A stretch of DNA of 64,000 bases from Agrobacterium tumefaciens (GTDB lineage: Bacteria > Pseudomonadota > Alphaproteobacteria > Rhizobiales > Rhizobiaceae): the NCBI GenBank assembly GCA_025560025.1, contig CP048485.1, positions 248,001 to 312,000 of the forward strand, given 5' to 3'. Under the pieces are notes generated by a model. It ran no database searches. It had not been told where the DNA came from and was given only the letters and a program-made list of their open reading frames with translations. Each line of letters starts with the position of its first letter. The first letter of the stretch is position 1. Shown here piece by piece: positions 54,372 to 64,000 of the stretch. The position numbers were made by a program, and so were the translations under genes.

Positions 54372-56525
54372 ATGCCCGATCTTCTGCTTGAACTTCGCTC
54401 CGAAGAAATCCCCGCCCGCATGCAGCGCAAGGCGGCGGGCGATCTGAAGAAACTCGTCACCGATGCCTTGGTGGAGAGAGGGCTGACCTATGAGGGCGCG
54501 CGCGAATATTGGACGCCGCGCCGCCTGACGCTGGATATTCGCGGCCTCAACGCCCGCTCCGCCGATGTGCGTGAGGAAAAGAAGGGCCCGCGCACCGACG
54601 CCAATGAAAAGGCCATCGAAGGCTTTCTGCGCGGCGCCGGCCTCAACGACATTTCGGAAGCACAGGTCGTTTCCGATCCGAAGAAGGGCGATTTCTACAT
54701 CGCCATTATCAACAAGCCCGGCCGTCCGGCGGAAGAGATCATCGCGGAAGTGATGCCCGGCATCATCCGTTCCTTCCCCTGGCCGAAATCCATGCGCTCC
54801 GGCCCGGCTTCCATGCCGAAGGGTTCGAGCTATGCCGGCATCGAAGGCAAGGGCTCCGAAAGCCTGCGCTGGGTGCGGCCGCTGCAATCCATCGTCTGCC
54901 TGTTCGGCCCCGAGCATGACGAAACCCAGGTCATTCCTTTCGTGATCGACGGCATCGTCGCCGGCAACGTCACCTATGGCCATCGTTTCCATGCTCCCAG
55001 CCCGATCACCGTGCGCCGTTTCGAAGATTATGTCTCGAGCCTCGAAAAGGCGAAGGTCATTCTCGATGCCGAACGCCGCAAGGATATCATCCTGCACGAC
55101 GCCAAGGATCTGGCTTTCGCCAACGGTCTGGAACTGGTGGAAGATGAAGGCCTGCTGGAAGAAGTCTCCGGCCTCGTCGAATGGCCGCAGGTGCTGATGG
55201 GCACCTTTGAGGAAGATTACCTGCAGATCCCCGCGGAAATCATTCGCCTCACCATCAAGACCAATCAGAAGTGTTTCGTCACCCGCAATCAGGGTGCGGA
55301 AGAAGGTCTTTCCAACCGTTTCATCCTGATCTCGAACATCGAGGCGAGCGATGGCGGCAAGGAAATCATCCATGGCAATGGCAAGGTCGTGCGCGCCCGC
55401 CTGTCGGATGCCCGCCACTTCTGGAACCGCGACCAGGGCGATCTGCCCGATCTCGAAACGCTCAAAGATTCGGCTGCGAAATTCGGCCTCGATCTCAAGA
55501 AGCCGCTCGACCAGCGTATGGCGAAGCTCGATGCGCTGAACGTCACCTTCCATGCCAAGCTCGGTACGCAGGGTGAGCGCGTGGCCCGTATCCGCGAACT
55601 GGCGAAGGCGCTGGCCCCGGTTGTCGGCGCCGATGCCGATCTGGTGGACCGCGCCGTGGTGCTGGCCAAGGCCGATTTGCGCACCGAAGCCGTCGGTGAA
55701 TTCCCCGAGCTTCAGGGCCTGATGGGTCGCAAATATGCGACGCTGCAGGGCGAGAATGAAAGCGTCGCGGCGGCAATCGAAGATCACTACAAGCCGCAAG
55801 GCCCCTCAGACCGTCTGCCGGCCGACAAGGTGGCGATCACGGTCTCTCTGGCCGACAAGCTCGATACACTCGTTGGTTTCTGGGCCATCGATGAGAAGCC
55901 GACCGGCTCCAAGGATCCCTTCGCGCTGCGCCGTGCGGCGCTGGGCGTGGTGCGCATTCTGCTTGAGAAAAACGTGCGGCTTCCGCTGCTGAGCGTTGCG
56001 AAGGACCCGGACCTTCTCTCCTTCTTCCACGACCGCCTGAAAGTCTATCTGCGCGACCTCGGCGCGCGTTACGATCTGATCGACGCCGTCCTGACGCCGG
56101 AATCCGATGATCTGCTGATGATCGCCCGCCGTGTCGAGGCGCTCACCGCCTTCATCACCGGCGAAGATGGCCGCAACCTTCTGGCAGGCGCCAAGCGTGC
56201 AACCCAGCTTCTGGCTGCGGAAGAAAAGAAGGGCACCGTGGTGGCGAACAGCGTTTCGGAAGAGCTGTTGAAGCTTGATGCCGAAAAGGCGCTCTACGCG
56301 GCGATCAGGACGGCTTCTGCCGATGCTGCGAAGGCTGTTGAGGGCGAGGATTTCCGCTCCGCCATGCAGGCGCTCTCCACACTTCGCGCGCCGGTCGACA
56401 GGTTCTTTGAGGATGTGCTCGTTAATGACGAGGATGCGGCCATCCGTGCAAACCGTCTGGCGCTGCTGAAGGCTATTCGCGAGGCGACCGGAACGGTTGC
56501 GGATTTCTCGAAGATTACGGGGTGA
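54372..56525 (+). CDS. glyS: Glycyl-tRNA synthetase beta subunit
   Basis: 717 residues, full length. The N-terminal [49 protein letters not shown] and [12 protein letters not shown] are typical. The C-terminal region resembles an HD-like and anticodon-binding helical domain. Non-catalytic for activation but needed for tRNA binding with GlyQ. It is unusually distant from glyQ. A palindromic repeat begins 40 bases after the stop. Confidence 0.97.
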   Translation: MPDLLLELRSEEIPARMQRKAAGDLKKLVTDALVERGLTYEGAREYWTPRRLTLDIRGLNARSADVREEKKGPRTDANEKAIEGFLRGAGLNDISEAQVVSDPKKGDFYIAIINKPGRPAEEIIAEVMPGIIRSFPWPKSMRSGPASMPKGSSYAGIEGKGSESLRWVRPLQSIVCLFGPEHDETQVIPFVIDGIVAGNVTYGHRFHAPSPITVRRFEDYVSSLEKAKVILDAERRKDIILHDAKDLAFANGLELVEDEGLLEEVSGLVEWPQVLMGTFEEDYLQIPAEIIRLTIKTNQKCFVTRNQGAEEGLSNRFILISNIEASDGGKEIIHGNGKVVRARLSDARHFWNRDQGDLPDLETLKDSAAKFGLDLKKPLDQRMAKLDALNVTFHAKLGTQGERVARIRELAKALAPVVGADADLVDRAVVLAKADLRTEAVGEFPELQGLMGRKYATLQGENESVAAAIEDHYKPQGPSDRLPADKVAITVSLADKLDTLVGFWAIDEKPTGSKDPFALRRAALGVVRILLEKNVRLPLLSVAKDPDLLSFFHDRLKVYLRDLGARYDLIDAVLTPESDDLLMIARRVEALTAFITGEDGRNLLAGAKRATQLLAAEEKKGTVVANSVSEELLKLDAEKALYAAIRTASADAAKAVEGEDFRSAMQALSTLRAPVDRFFEDVLVNDEDAAIRANRLALLKAIREATGTVADFSKITG

Positions 56526-56565
56526 GGGGGTTCGGGGTAGCCAGGTATGTCAGCGTGCTTGGTTC

Positions 56566-56721
56566 ACCCCCCTCTGCCCTGCCGGGCATCTCCCCCTCAA
56601 TGGGGGAGATCGACCTGTGGCAACCTCTCAGCCACATTGAACGTTTCGGGAAGAGCGGGGAGCGTGCCTCTCGCCGATCTCCCCCCTTGAGGGGGAGATG
56701 CCCGGCAGGGCAGAGGGGGGT
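56566..56721. repeat. Composite palindromic repeat (copy B)
   Basis: Outer arms 56566-56600 and 56687-56721 are perfect 35-bp reverse complements. Each arm also starts a local hairpin (ATCTCCCC-type stems near 56589-56611 and 56676-56698), so the 156-base unit is built of two half-elements around an 86-base centre. It shares its arm sequence with copy A at 40891. Confidence 0.92.
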
Positions 56722-56757
56722 AAGCCGCGACCTCGACTCTCGAAGGATGCCTCCCCA

Positions 56758-57252
56758 TTGACCCACACCACCCCCAAAATCCTCATCAGCGCCTGCCTCC
56801 TCGGCCAACCTGTCCGTTACGACGGCAGAGGCAAACCCTTCGCCCACCCGGCGATAGACCGCTGGCGGCAGGAGGGCAGGCTGGTCACGATCTGTCCGGA
56901 GATGGCGGGCGGCATGCCCGTGCCGCGCCCGCCGGCGGAAATCGAGAAGGGTGCCTCCGGCCTCGATGTGCTGGAGGGCCGCGCCCGCGTGCTGGAGGTC
57001 ACCGGTGGCGATGTCACGGCGCAATTTATCGCCGGTGCGGAAAGGGCGCTGGGCTTTGCCAGGGCCAATGGCTGCACATATGCACTTCTGATTGACGGCA
57101 GCCCGTCCTGTGGGTCGGTTGCGATCTATGACGGTTCGTTTTCTGGCGTCAAACACGCGGGCAACGGGGTTACGGCGGCGCTGCTCGAAAAAGCCGGTAT
57201 AGCCGTATTTTCACCTGCCGATATCGACCGGCTGGATGCGCTGACCCGCTGA
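56758..57252 (+). CDS. DUF523 family protein
   Basis: 164 residues. The N-terminus KILISACLLGQPVRYDG, the PEMAGGMPVPRPPAEI loop and the cysteine motif DGSPSCGS are DUF523 hallmarks; the conserved cysteines suggest a metal or redox site, but function is unknown. I place the start at TTG 56758 with AAGGA about 12 bases upstream, because it gives the family N-terminus; an ATG at 56698 would lie inside the palindromic repeat. Likely cotranscribed with glyS unless the repeat ends transcription. Confidence 0.85.
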   Translation: MTHTTPKILISACLLGQPVRYDGRGKPFAHPAIDRWRQEGRLVTICPEMAGGMPVPRPPAEIEKGASGLDVLEGRARVLEVTGGDVTAQFIAGAERALGFARANGCTYALLIDGSPSCGSVAIYDGSFSGVKHAGNGVTAALLEKAGIAVFSPADIDRLDALTR

Positions 57253-57310
57253 AATGAGGCGCTGCAAATACGGCTTCGCCTGCTTCCCGAGGTGGTAAAT
57301 ACTCCCTGCC

Positions 57311-57383
57311 GTCATCCTCGCCCTTGAGGCGAGGATCCACAATGCAATCTGGCCATGGGTCCTCGGGTCGAGCCCGAGGACAA
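57311..57383. repeat. Short mosaic repeat, copy 3 lacking the core
   Basis: Two hairpins, ATCCTCGCC/GGCGAGGAT and GTCCTCGGG/CCCGAGGAC, correspond to the outer modules of copies 1 and 2 with covarying stems. The 63-base core is absent. It lies between the DUF523 gene and a bidirectional terminator. Confidence 0.65.
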
Positions 57384-57419
57384 CGCCGAATATGTAGGGA
57401 ACGTTTTGGAGAGCACATA

Positions 57420-57448
57420 AAAATGCCGGGTCCGTGCCCGGCATTTTT
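57420..57448. terminator. Bidirectional terminator between DUF523 and the chemotaxis receptor gene
   Basis: AAATGCCGGG pairs with CCCGGCATTT around a short loop, with A/T runs on both sides (57418-57423, 57444-57448). It serves both converging genes. Confidence 0.85.
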
Positions 57449-57475
57449 GTTTCAATCGCATGAGAGCGTTCGTGG

Positions 57476-59299
57476 TCACCCAGCCATGCGCATCTGCTCC
57501 GCCATGCCATGAAGCTGGTGGCCGGAGGAGACGCGGAAGCCGCGGATGAGGTTCAGCAGCTCTTCGGTGTCCACGGCGAGCGCTTCCGCCGAAGCCGTGG
57601 TTTCTTCCGCCATCGCCGCATTGTGCTGGGTGGCGACATCGAGTTGGTTGAGCGATGAGGAGATCGAGCGCAATGTCGTGTCCTGTTCGGCGGCCGAATG
57701 GGCGATCTTGCTGACGATTTCGTTGGCCGATTTGATCTGGTCCGAAATCCGTTTCAGCGCATCGCCGGCCTCGCCGACAAGGCGCACACCGTTTTCCACC
57801 TGGGCGGAAGAACGGGCTATCTGGTCCTTGATCTCCTTGGCGGCGGCGGCGGATTTCTGCGCCAGTTCGCGCACTTCCTGCGCCACCACGGCAAAGCCCT
57901 TACCGGCCTCACCCGCACGCGCCGCTTCCACACCGGCATTCAGTGCCAGAAGGTTGGTCTGGAAGGCGATGTCGTCGATCACGCCGATGATATTGGAAAT
58001 CTGGTCGGAAGACTGTTCGATACCGCTCATCGCTGATATCGCCTCTTCCACCACCCGGTCGCTGCGCATGGCCTCCGAGCTGACGGTGGTGACGCGCTTG
58101 GCGGCGTCGGCCGCCCCTTCCGCCGTCTGGCGCACCGCAACCGTCAGTTCGTCGAGCGCCGCGGATGTCTCTTCCAGATTGGCAGCTTGCCGCTCGGTGC
58201 GCTGCGAAAGCTCATTGGAGGCCTTGCGGATTTCTTCCTTGGAGCCGCCGATGTCGATGCTCTTGGAATTCACCTTGGCCATGGCGGCGTCGAGATGGGT
58301 CAGTGCCTCGTTGAAATTGTCGCGCAGCGCCGCATAACGGTTGCCGAGATCGCCGCAGCGTACGGTCAGATCGCCGCCGGCGAGCTTCTCCAGTGCCTCG
58401 CCTATGGTGGTGACGACACGAGCCTGCAAGGCGGCCTCATCGCGTTGCATGTCGAGATTGTTCTGGCGCTCGGTGTCGAGCTGGTTCTGCTGTTCTTCCT
58501 GCCGGCGCTGCATGGCGTGGCGCTCGCGCACCTTGTCCTGGAGCGAGGCAGTGGCCTTCGCCATCATGCCCACTTCGTTCGTCAGGCCAGTATGGGGAAT
58601 GGCGAGCGAGACGTTCTCATTGGCCACTTCGCCGAGCGCACGGTGAATGTCGCCGAGTGGTTTGGAAATGCCACGGATGACGTAGAAAGCGGCGGCCAGT
58701 GCGAGCACGAAGATGGCGGCACCGATGGACAGCGCCTTCATCACCTCGCCGCGCACCTGCGCGTTCAGATCGTCGATGTAAACGCCGGTCACGACCACCA
58801 CCTGCCAGGGCTCGAAGGCAAGCGCATAGGAGCTTTTGGCGTAGTCATTGCCTTCCATGCCGGGCTTCGGACCGTAAAAATCCGTCTGGCCGCCGCCGTT
58901 GCGGCCAAGCCGCACCAGCTCGTCGCGATAGGCGAAACCCTTGCTGTCCGGTTTGCCCTTGAAGCTTTCGCCGACGCGCTTGGCATCGGGATGGAACTTC
59001 ATCGTCACATCGTAATCGTAACCGAACAGATAGCCATCAGGCGTGAAGCGCATGGCGCTTACCGTGGCGTAGGCCTGCTTCATGGCCTCGTCCCGCGAAA
59101 GCGTCCCGGCCTTTTCCCTGTCGTGGAAGGATTGCAGGATGGAAATGGCCGATTGCACCTGCGTCCGCAACATGCCGTAGCGTTCCTCATAGATCGCGTC
59201 GGTGGCGGATTTCAGCTGGTAGAAGGTCGCAACGGAGAAGGCGGCCATCAGGGCCACGACGAGAACGATCAGCTGACGGGAAATGGAAAGGTTCTTCAT
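57476..59299 (-). CDS. Methyl-accepting chemotaxis protein with single Cache sensor
   Basis: 607 residues. TM1 is at about 9-27 and TM2 at about 190-210. Between them lies a single-Cache periplasmic domain (RFTPDGYLFGYDYDVTMKFH, WQVVVVTGVYIDDLN). HAMP follows at about 211-265, then a coiled-coil signalling domain whose hairpin tip contains IDDIAFQTNLLALNAGVEAA and GKGFAVVAQEVRELA. It senses an unknown small molecule, often a carboxylate for this Cache type, and signals to CheA. No C-terminal CheR-binding pentapeptide is seen. Confidence 0.94.
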   Translation of the reverse strand: MKNLSISRQLIVLVVALMAAFSVATFYQLKSATDAIYEERYGMLRTQVQSAISILQSFHDREKAGTLSRDEAMKQAYATVSAMRFTPDGYLFGYDYDVTMKFHPDAKRVGESFKGKPDSKGFAYRDELVRLGRNGGGQTDFYGPKPGMEGNDYAKSSYALAFEPWQVVVVTGVYIDDLNAQVRGEVMKALSIGAAIFVLALAAAFYVIRGISKPLGDIHRALGEVANENVSLAIPHTGLTNEVGMMAKATASLQDKVRERHAMQRRQEEQQNQLDTERQNNLDMQRDEAALQARVVTTIGEALEKLAGGDLTVRCGDLGNRYAALRDNFNEALTHLDAAMAKVNSKSIDIGGSKEEIRKASNELSQRTERQAANLEETSAALDELTVAVRQTAEGAADAAKRVTTVSSEAMRSDRVVEEAISAMSGIEQSSDQISNIIGVIDDIAFQTNLLALNAGVEAARAGEAGKGFAVVAQEVRELAQKSAAAAKEIKDQIARSSAQVENGVRLVGEAGDALKRISDQIKSANEIVSKIAHSAAEQDTTLRSISSSLNQLDVATQHNAAMAEETTASAEALAVDTEELLNLIRGFRVSSGHQLHGMAEQMRMAG

Positions 59300-59628
59300 G
59301 GGCGCTCACAAGCGTTTTGCATCGCGCACCTCAAAAAAGCTGCGCGCTGCCGAAGTTTCGGAAATGGGAATCGCGCCTGATGCGCGGTGAACAGCCTGAA
59401 AAGCGAGCCTCCGCCCCAGGCATGATGTCGTGCTGCATTGCACTATGAAAATACTTAGCGGCCAAAAATTTGAATAAATATTTAATTAGAAAGAGCTTTA
59501 TCAGCCCGATTGGCAGAATAAGGGCGGAGAATTCCGATATTCACCGCATGGTTGCTGTGAATTGTGGCGAATGCAGCAATGGCGCGATTATTTGACGTTT
59601 GTCATGAGAATACGCGTTGCGTTCTCGG
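59300..59628. other. Intergenic region 5' of the chemotaxis receptor gene
   Basis: A 329-base gap without a convincing gene. It contains an AT-rich tract at about 59464-59495 (AAATTTGAATAAATATTTAA) that could be part of the chemotaxis receptor promoter. A plus-strand ORF across 59564-59803 is antisense to the next gene and has no ribosome binding site. Confidence 0.5.
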
Positions 59629-60132
59629 TCAGTTGCCACGCAATTGGAAATCCGGGAATGTCGGCGTAGCCGAAGCGCTTGCGGGTGCTCCCGCATTCTC
59701 CGCAGAAATTTCCTTCACCGCCGATGTCGTCGTCGTTGCGTCGATGGCGGGGGGAGTTGAGGCCGTTTCGTCGGGCTGCGCCACAGGTTCAGCATCGTCA
59801 TAAGTCGCGATTGCATTCTGGGTCTCGCCGGGCATCCATGCCGGATTGGTGCTGACGAAAGTAACGGGTGCGCCGCCCAGCCAGGCTTCGGTACGCACCA
59901 GCGTGCGTTTGCCATCGATTTCGCGCATTTCCATATGCTGCGTGCCGGGCTCGATGGAGGGAATGGCGTAACCCTGCGTCACGGTCTTGCCCTTCAGGGG
60001 CTGGCAACCACTGCAATCCAGGCGCACGAAGCTGCCATTGGTGATATGCGTGCCATTGATATATTCGACGGAGGACGCCATCGCCGACCCGCTGGTCAGC
60101 GCCACAATCGCTGTGAGAAGAAGACGACGCAT
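59629..60132 (-). CDS. Small exported hypothetical protein with CxxC
   Basis: 167 residues. A signal peptide (RRLLLTAIVALTSGSAMAS) is cleaved near AMA. The mature N-terminus contains FVRLDCSGCQPL, a CxxC pair that could be redox-active or bind metal, and the C-terminal third is Ala/Thr/Pro-rich (ETASTPPAIDATTTTSAV), probably unstructured. GGGAG lies eight bases before the ATG at 60132. Family not recognised. It reads in the same direction as purD and lies 157 bases downstream of it. Confidence 0.75.
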   Translation of the reverse strand: MRRLLLTAIVALTSGSAMASSVEYINGTHITNGSFVRLDCSGCQPLKGKTVTQGYAIPSIEPGTQHMEMREIDGKRTLVRTEAWLGGAPVTFVSTNPAWMPGETQNAIATYDDAEPVAQPDETASTPPAIDATTTTSAVKEISAENAGAPASASATPTFPDFQLRGN

Positions 60133-60289
60133 CGAAAAACTCCCGAAATAACGGCGTGGTCTCTTTTTCGAGACACAGTGCGCCATTCAATGTTCGGACA
60201 AGTATTATCGATGTTTCGTTTCCATCGGGTCAGCAAACTTGGTAAAAATTGAACGAAATATTCGCTCCCAACCCCGTTTTCTTTAAGAA

Positions 60290-61561
60290 TCAGGCCTTTT
60301 CGCGGGCGACGGCCTGCCAGCCTATATCGCGGCGGCAGAAGCCGTTTTCCCATTCCACCCGGTCGGCCAGCGCATAGGCGCGGGCCTGCGCTTCCGTCAC
60401 GGTCTTTCCAAGGGCGGTGACGTTAAGCACGCGTCCGCCCGTGGCCACCAGCCTGCCGTCCTTCAGCGCGGTTCCGGCATGGAACACCTTGGCCTCTTCG
60501 CTGGCTTCGGGAATATGGGCGATCGGCGTGTTCTTGTCGTAAGCGCCGGGATAACCCTTCGAGGCGAGAACGACGGTCAGCGCCGCATCGTCGCGCCATT
60601 CCGCCTCGACCTTGTCCAGCGTGCCGGTGGCGGTGGCATAGAGGATCGGCAGCAGATCGCTTTTCAGGCGCATCATCAGCACCTGGCATTCGGGATCACC
60701 GAAACGGACGTTATATTCGATCAGTTCCGGGCCCTTGGCGGTGATCATCAATCCCGCAAAAAACACGCCGGAGAAGGGATTGCCATCCTTGGCCATGCCC
60801 GAGATCGTCGGCTCGATGATCTCCTTCATGGTGCGCTCCACCATGGCCGGCGTCATCACGGGGGCGGGGGAATAGGCACCCATGCCGCCCGTATTCGGGC
60901 CGGTATCGCCGTCGCCGACGCGCTTGTGATCCTGCGCGGTGGCGAGCGCCAGTGCGGTCTTGCCATCCGAAAGGCAGAAGAAGCTCGCTTCCTCGCCATC
61001 GAGGAAGGCCTCCACCACCACTTCGGCGCCGGCCGCGCCGAAAGCGCCGTCGAAACAGTCGTCGATGGCGGCAAGCGCCTCGGCTTCCGTCATCGCAACG
61101 GTCACGCCCTTGCCCGCGGCAAGCCCGTCGGCCTTGATGACAATCGGCGCGCCCTGTTGACGAACATAGTCCCTGGCCGGTTCGGCGGATTTGAAACGCT
61201 GGTAAGCGCCGGTCGGAATATCGTAGCGCGCGCAGAGATCCTTGGTGAAACCCTTGGAACCCTCAAGCTGGGCGGCTGCCTTCGAGGGGCCGAAAGTGGC
61301 AATGCCGGCGGCGCGCAGATCATCCGCAAGACCGGCAACCAGCGGCGCTTCCGGGCCGACGACGACGAAGTCGATTGCCTTTTCTTTCGCAAAGGCGATG
61401 ATGGCCGCGTGGTCTTCCACATCAAGCGGCACAAGCGTCGCGTGATCGGCAATGCCGGGATTGCCGGGGGCGGCATAAAGCTCATCGAGCAGGGGAGACT
61501 GGGCGATTTTCCACGCCAGCGCATGTTCGCGTCCGCCGGAACCGATCAACAGAACTTTCAT
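60290..61561 (-). CDS. purD: Phosphoribosylamine-glycine ligase (GAR synthetase)
   Basis: 423 residues, full length. It joins glycine to phosphoribosylamine in purine synthesis. The N-terminal [19 protein letters not shown], the ATP-grasp segment [18 protein letters not shown] and [17 protein letters not shown] are diagnostic. The start at 61561 is preferred to 61567. Monocistronic and divergent from tex across a 213-base gap. guaB, in the same pathway, is 22 kb away. Confidence 0.97.
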   Translation of the reverse strand: MKVLLIGSGGREHALAWKIAQSPLLDELYAAPGNPGIADHATLVPLDVEDHAAIIAFAKEKAIDFVVVGPEAPLVAGLADDLRAAGIATFGPSKAAAQLEGSKGFTKDLCARYDIPTGAYQRFKSAEPARDYVRQQGAPIVIKADGLAAGKGVTVAMTEAEALAAIDDCFDGAFGAAGAEVVVEAFLDGEEASFFCLSDGKTALALATAQDHKRVGDGDTGPNTGGMGAYSPAPVMTPAMVERTMKEIIEPTISGMAKDGNPFSGVFFAGLMITAKGPELIEYNVRFGDPECQVLMMRLKSDLLPILYATATGTLDKVEAEWRDDAALTVVLASKGYPGAYDKNTPIAHIPEASEEAKVFHAGTALKDGRLVATGGRVLNVTALGKTVTEAQARAYALADRVEWENGFCRRDIGWQAVAREKA

Positions 61562-61774
61562 GGTCAATACCCCTGCAAATTCGCCAGTAACCTTGTGGGA
61601 CGGGCGTTAAGGGCAGGGGGGCGAAAGGTCAAGGAGAAAGCGCCGCAAATGCCCGTCTTTCCCTTGAACGCCGCCTTTCCTGTGGAATCGTTGCCGCCTC
61701 TTGTTGTCACGCCACAATCAGACATTATGTTCGCCGCTCCAGACGTGACATCAGAGAACCTCCAAGAGTCCCCT

Positions 61775-64000
61775 ATGACCGCAGACAATGCCCGCCTCGC
61801 CTCGCTCATCGCTTCCGAAATCAACGCCCGCGCCGATCAGGTGAAGGCGGCGGTAGCCTTGCTGGATGAGGGCGCGACCGTTCCCTTCATCGCCCGTTAC
61901 CGCAAGGAAGTGACCGGAGGGCTGGATGACACGCAGCTTCGAACGCTCGCGGAACGCCTCGTTTATCTGCGGGAACTCAATGCGCGCCGCGGCTCCATCG
62001 TGGAGTCCATCACCGGCCAGGGCAAGATGACCGACGAGCTGATGGTCAAGATCATGCAGGCGGGCACCAAGGCGGAGCTGGAAGATCTCTATCTGCCCTA
62101 TAAGCCGAAGCGCCGCACCCGTGCCGAAATCGCCCGCGAACGCGGTCTCGGCCCGCTGGCAAAAGCGATATGGGAGAACCGCGCCGCCGATCCGGCAAAG
62201 CTTGCGGAAGCTTATGTTCAGGGTGAGGTGGCCGATGTGAAGGCAGCACTCGAGGGCGCGCGCGACATCGTGGCGGAAACCATGACGGAAAATGCCGATC
62301 TGCTCGGCCGCCTGCGCGATTACATGCGCCAGAACGCCACCTTCCGCGCCAAGGTGGTGGATGGCAAGCAGGCGGCGGGTGAGAAATTCTCCGACTATTT
62401 CGATCATTTCGAGCGCTGGGCGACGGTGCCGGGCCACCGGGCGCTGGCCATGCTGCGTGGCTGGAACGAAGAAATTCTGACATTGACCATAGACGTCGAT
62501 GCGGATGATCCTTCGCCGGTCAAGCCGGCACAGCGCACCATCGCCGCCGCCTTCGATATCCGCAATGCCGGCCCCGCCGACCAATGGCTGATGGAAGTGG
62601 CTGGCTGGACATGGCGGGTGAAGCTCTCCATGTCGCTCTCGCTCGATCTGATGCGCGAATTGCGCGAGCGTGCCGAAGAAGAGGCGATCCATGTTTTTGC
62701 CCGCAATCTCAAGGATCTGCTTCTGGCAGCCCCCGCCGGCTCCCGCGCCACCATGGGGCTCGATCCGGGCATCCGCACCGGCGTCAAGGTGGCTATCGTG
62801 GATGGCACCGGCAAACTGCTGGACACCACGACGGTTTATCCCTTCCCGCCGAAGAACGACGTGCGCGGCACGCAGGCGGAACTCGCCCTGCTCATCCGCA
62901 AGCACAATGTCGAGCTGATCGCCATCGGTAATGGCACTGGCAGCCGCGAAACGGAAAAGCTGGTCGCCGATCTTCTGGCGCAGATGCCGGCTTCGGCTTC
63001 GGGCGCAAAGCCCACCAAGGTCATCGTCTCGGAGGCGGGCGCTTCGGTCTATTCCGCTTCGGAACGGGCGGCGGCGGAATTCCCCAATCTCGATGTTTCG
63101 CTGCGGGGCGCCGTCTCCATCGCCCGCCGCCTTCAGGATCCGCTGGCGGAACTGGTGAAGATCGAGCCGAAATCCATCGGTGTCGGCCAGTACCAGCATG
63201 ACGTCGATCAGGGCCGCCTCAGCCGCTCGCTCGATGCTGTCGTGGAAGATGCGGTGAATGCCGTCGGCGTCGATCTCAACACCGCCTCTTCGCCGCTTCT
63301 GGCACGGGTGTCCGGCCTTGGCAGCTCGATTGCCGATGCCATCGTTGCCCATCGCGACCAGACGGGTCCCTTCGCCAGCCGCAGGGAATTGCTGAAGGTG
63401 CCGCGCCTTGGCCAGCGCACCTTCGAACAATGCGCCGGCTTCCTGCGCATCCCGAACGGCAAGGAGCCGCTGGATGCTTCCTCGGTGCACCCGGAAGCCT
63501 ATGGCGTGGCGAAAAAGATCGTTGCCGCCTGCGGCCGCGATCTGCGCTCGCTGATGGGCGACAGCGCCGCATTGAAGGCGCTCGATCCGAAGAACTTCAT
63601 CGACGAGCAATTCGGCCTGCCGACGGTAAAAGACATCATCGCCGAACTGGAAAAGCCCGGCCGCGACCCGCGCCCGAGCTTCAAGACCGCGACCTTTGCC
63701 GAGGGCGTTGACGAGATCACCGATCTGAAACCGGGCATGCTGCTGGAAGGCACCGTCACCAATGTCGCTGCCTTCGGCGCCTTCGTGGATATCGGCGTGC
63801 ATCAGGATGGCCTCGTGCATGTCTCGCAGCTGGCGGACCGTTTCGTGAAGGACCCGCATGAGGTCGTCAAGGCGGGCGATGTCGTCAAGGTGCGAGTCGT
63901 GGAAGTGGATGTGAAGCGCAAGCGCATCGGCCTCACCATGCGCAAGGATGGCGGCGAGGCAGCGCCGCAGCCGATGCGCGAGAAGGGCAATGCCAGCGCC
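61775..64000 (+). CDS. tex: Tex-family RNA-binding transcription accessory protein (3' end missing)
   Basis: 742 codons are present and the frame is open at the window end, so the C-terminus is missing; Tex proteins are about 770 residues. The N-terminal helical region ([20 protein letters not shown]), the YqgF-like nuclease fold ([20 protein letters not shown]), helix-hairpin-helix repeats and an S1 RNA-binding domain ([20 protein letters not shown]) are in order. It supports transcription and tolerance to toxins in other bacteria. Start at 61775 fits the family; an ATG 16 codons upstream (61727) is possible. Divergent from purD. Confidence 0.94.
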   Translation, partial: MTADNARLASLIASEINARADQVKAAVALLDEGATVPFIARYRKEVTGGLDDTQLRTLAERLVYLRELNARRGSIVESITGQGKMTDELMVKIMQAGTKAELEDLYLPYKPKRRTRAEIARERGLGPLAKAIWENRAADPAKLAEAYVQGEVADVKAALEGARDIVAETMTENADLLGRLRDYMRQNATFRAKVVDGKQAAGEKFSDYFDHFERWATVPGHRALAMLRGWNEEILTLTIDVDADDPSPVKPAQRTIAAAFDIRNAGPADQWLMEVAGWTWRVKLSMSLSLDLMRELRERAEEEAIHVFARNLKDLLLAAPAGSRATMGLDPGIRTGVKVAIVDGTGKLLDTTTVYPFPPKNDVRGTQAELALLIRKHNVELIAIGNGTGSRETEKLVADLLAQMPASASGAKPTKVIVSEAGASVYSASERAAAEFPNLDVSLRGAVSIARRLQDPLAELVKIEPKSIGVGQYQHDVDQGRLSRSLDAVVEDAVNAVGVDLNTASSPLLARVSGLGSSIADAIVAHRDQTGPFASRRELLKVPRLGQRTFEQCAGFLRIPNGKEPLDASSVHPEAYGVAKKIVAACGRDLRSLMGDSAALKALDPKNFIDEQFGLPTVKDIIAELEKPGRDPRPSFKTATFAEGVDEITDLKPGMLLEGTVTNVAAFGAFVDIGVHQDGLVHVSQLADRFVKDPHEVVKAGDVVKVRVVEVDVKRKRIGLTMRKDGGEAAPQPMREKGNASA

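Noticed and set aside
56515..57156. 213-codon minus-strand ORF through the palindromic repeat
   Set aside because: Its reading runs through repeat arms and is antisense to the DUF523 gene.
59564..59803. 79-codon plus-strand ORF
   Set aside because: Antisense to the C-terminus of the small exported protein and lacks a ribosome binding site.
61751..63859. 702-codon minus-strand ORF
   Set aside because: Antisense to tex, with no recognisable domain.

Overview
The window is ordinary high-GC alphaproteobacterial chromosome, almost certainly Rhizobiaceae and most probably Agrobacterium (tumefaciens/fabrum group). The evidence is the aglEFGAK alpha-glucoside cluster, the edd-pgl-zwf Entner-Doudoroff cluster, a PdhS-type cell-cycle kinase, a tRNA-His lacking the usual extra 5' G, ATG/GTG/TTG starts behind GGAG-type ribosome binding sites, and two families of dispersed palindromic intergenic repeats. 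No phage, transposase, integrase or CRISPR array was seen. The species assignment rests on recognition, not on a search.

Layout. 1-5.3 kb: the end of aglE, then aglF, aglG, aglA and aglK (alpha-glucoside import and hydrolysis), closed by a terminator. 5.4-7.2 kb: a degenerate PilZ-like protein and an exported metallophosphoesterase. 7.4-11.5 kb: zwf, pgl and edd on the minus strand, carrying glucose-6-phosphate to KDPG. 11.7-14.4 kb: a glutamine-synthetase-like gene with a PuuB-like oxidase, probably gamma-glutamyl-polyamine catabolism; this fits the potFGHI putrescine importer at 20.8-25.0 kb. 14.5-17.6 kb: a BaiN/HI0933 flavoprotein, a mosaic repeat, two mutually antisense small ORFs, a LysR regulator and a small conserved protein. 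17.7-20.7 kb: isocitrate lyase divergent from a RamB/ScfR-type regulator. 25.0-31.2 kb: a probable small-RNA locus, an iron-type permease and the large PdhS kinase. 31.2-36.5 kb: tRNA-His, a Ppx/GppA protein with a long basic N-terminal tail, rlmE, an MFS exporter and an exported metallo-beta-lactamase-fold protein. 36.6-41.5 kb: guaB, a MAPEG protein, a zinc alcohol dehydrogenase, a dienelactone-hydrolase-like protein and moaB. 41.6-47.9 kb: ispE, a TPR lipoprotein-like protein, a polyprenyl diphosphate synthase, a DUF2007 protein, a TrmN6-like methyltransferase, an S49 peptidase and a small membrane protein. 47.9-57.3 kb: a VapBC-type toxin-antitoxin pair, glyQ, a small secreted protein, lemA, aroA, a DUF2207 protein, glyS and a DUF523 protein. 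57.5-64 kb: a chemotaxis receptor, a small exported protein, purD and tex, which runs off the end.

The most interesting signal is regulatory. There are three perfect TTAA-N7-TTAA motifs (the CtrA consensus), all intergenic. One lies upstream of the PdhS kinase, which belongs to the family that controls DivK and CtrA. One lies upstream of a compact three-hairpin unit ending in an intrinsic terminator, which I read as a candidate cell-cycle-controlled small RNA. One lies upstream of a 44-residue membrane ORF. A second notable signal is a mosaic repeat whose 63-bp core is inverted between two copies and shows compensatory changes in a stem.
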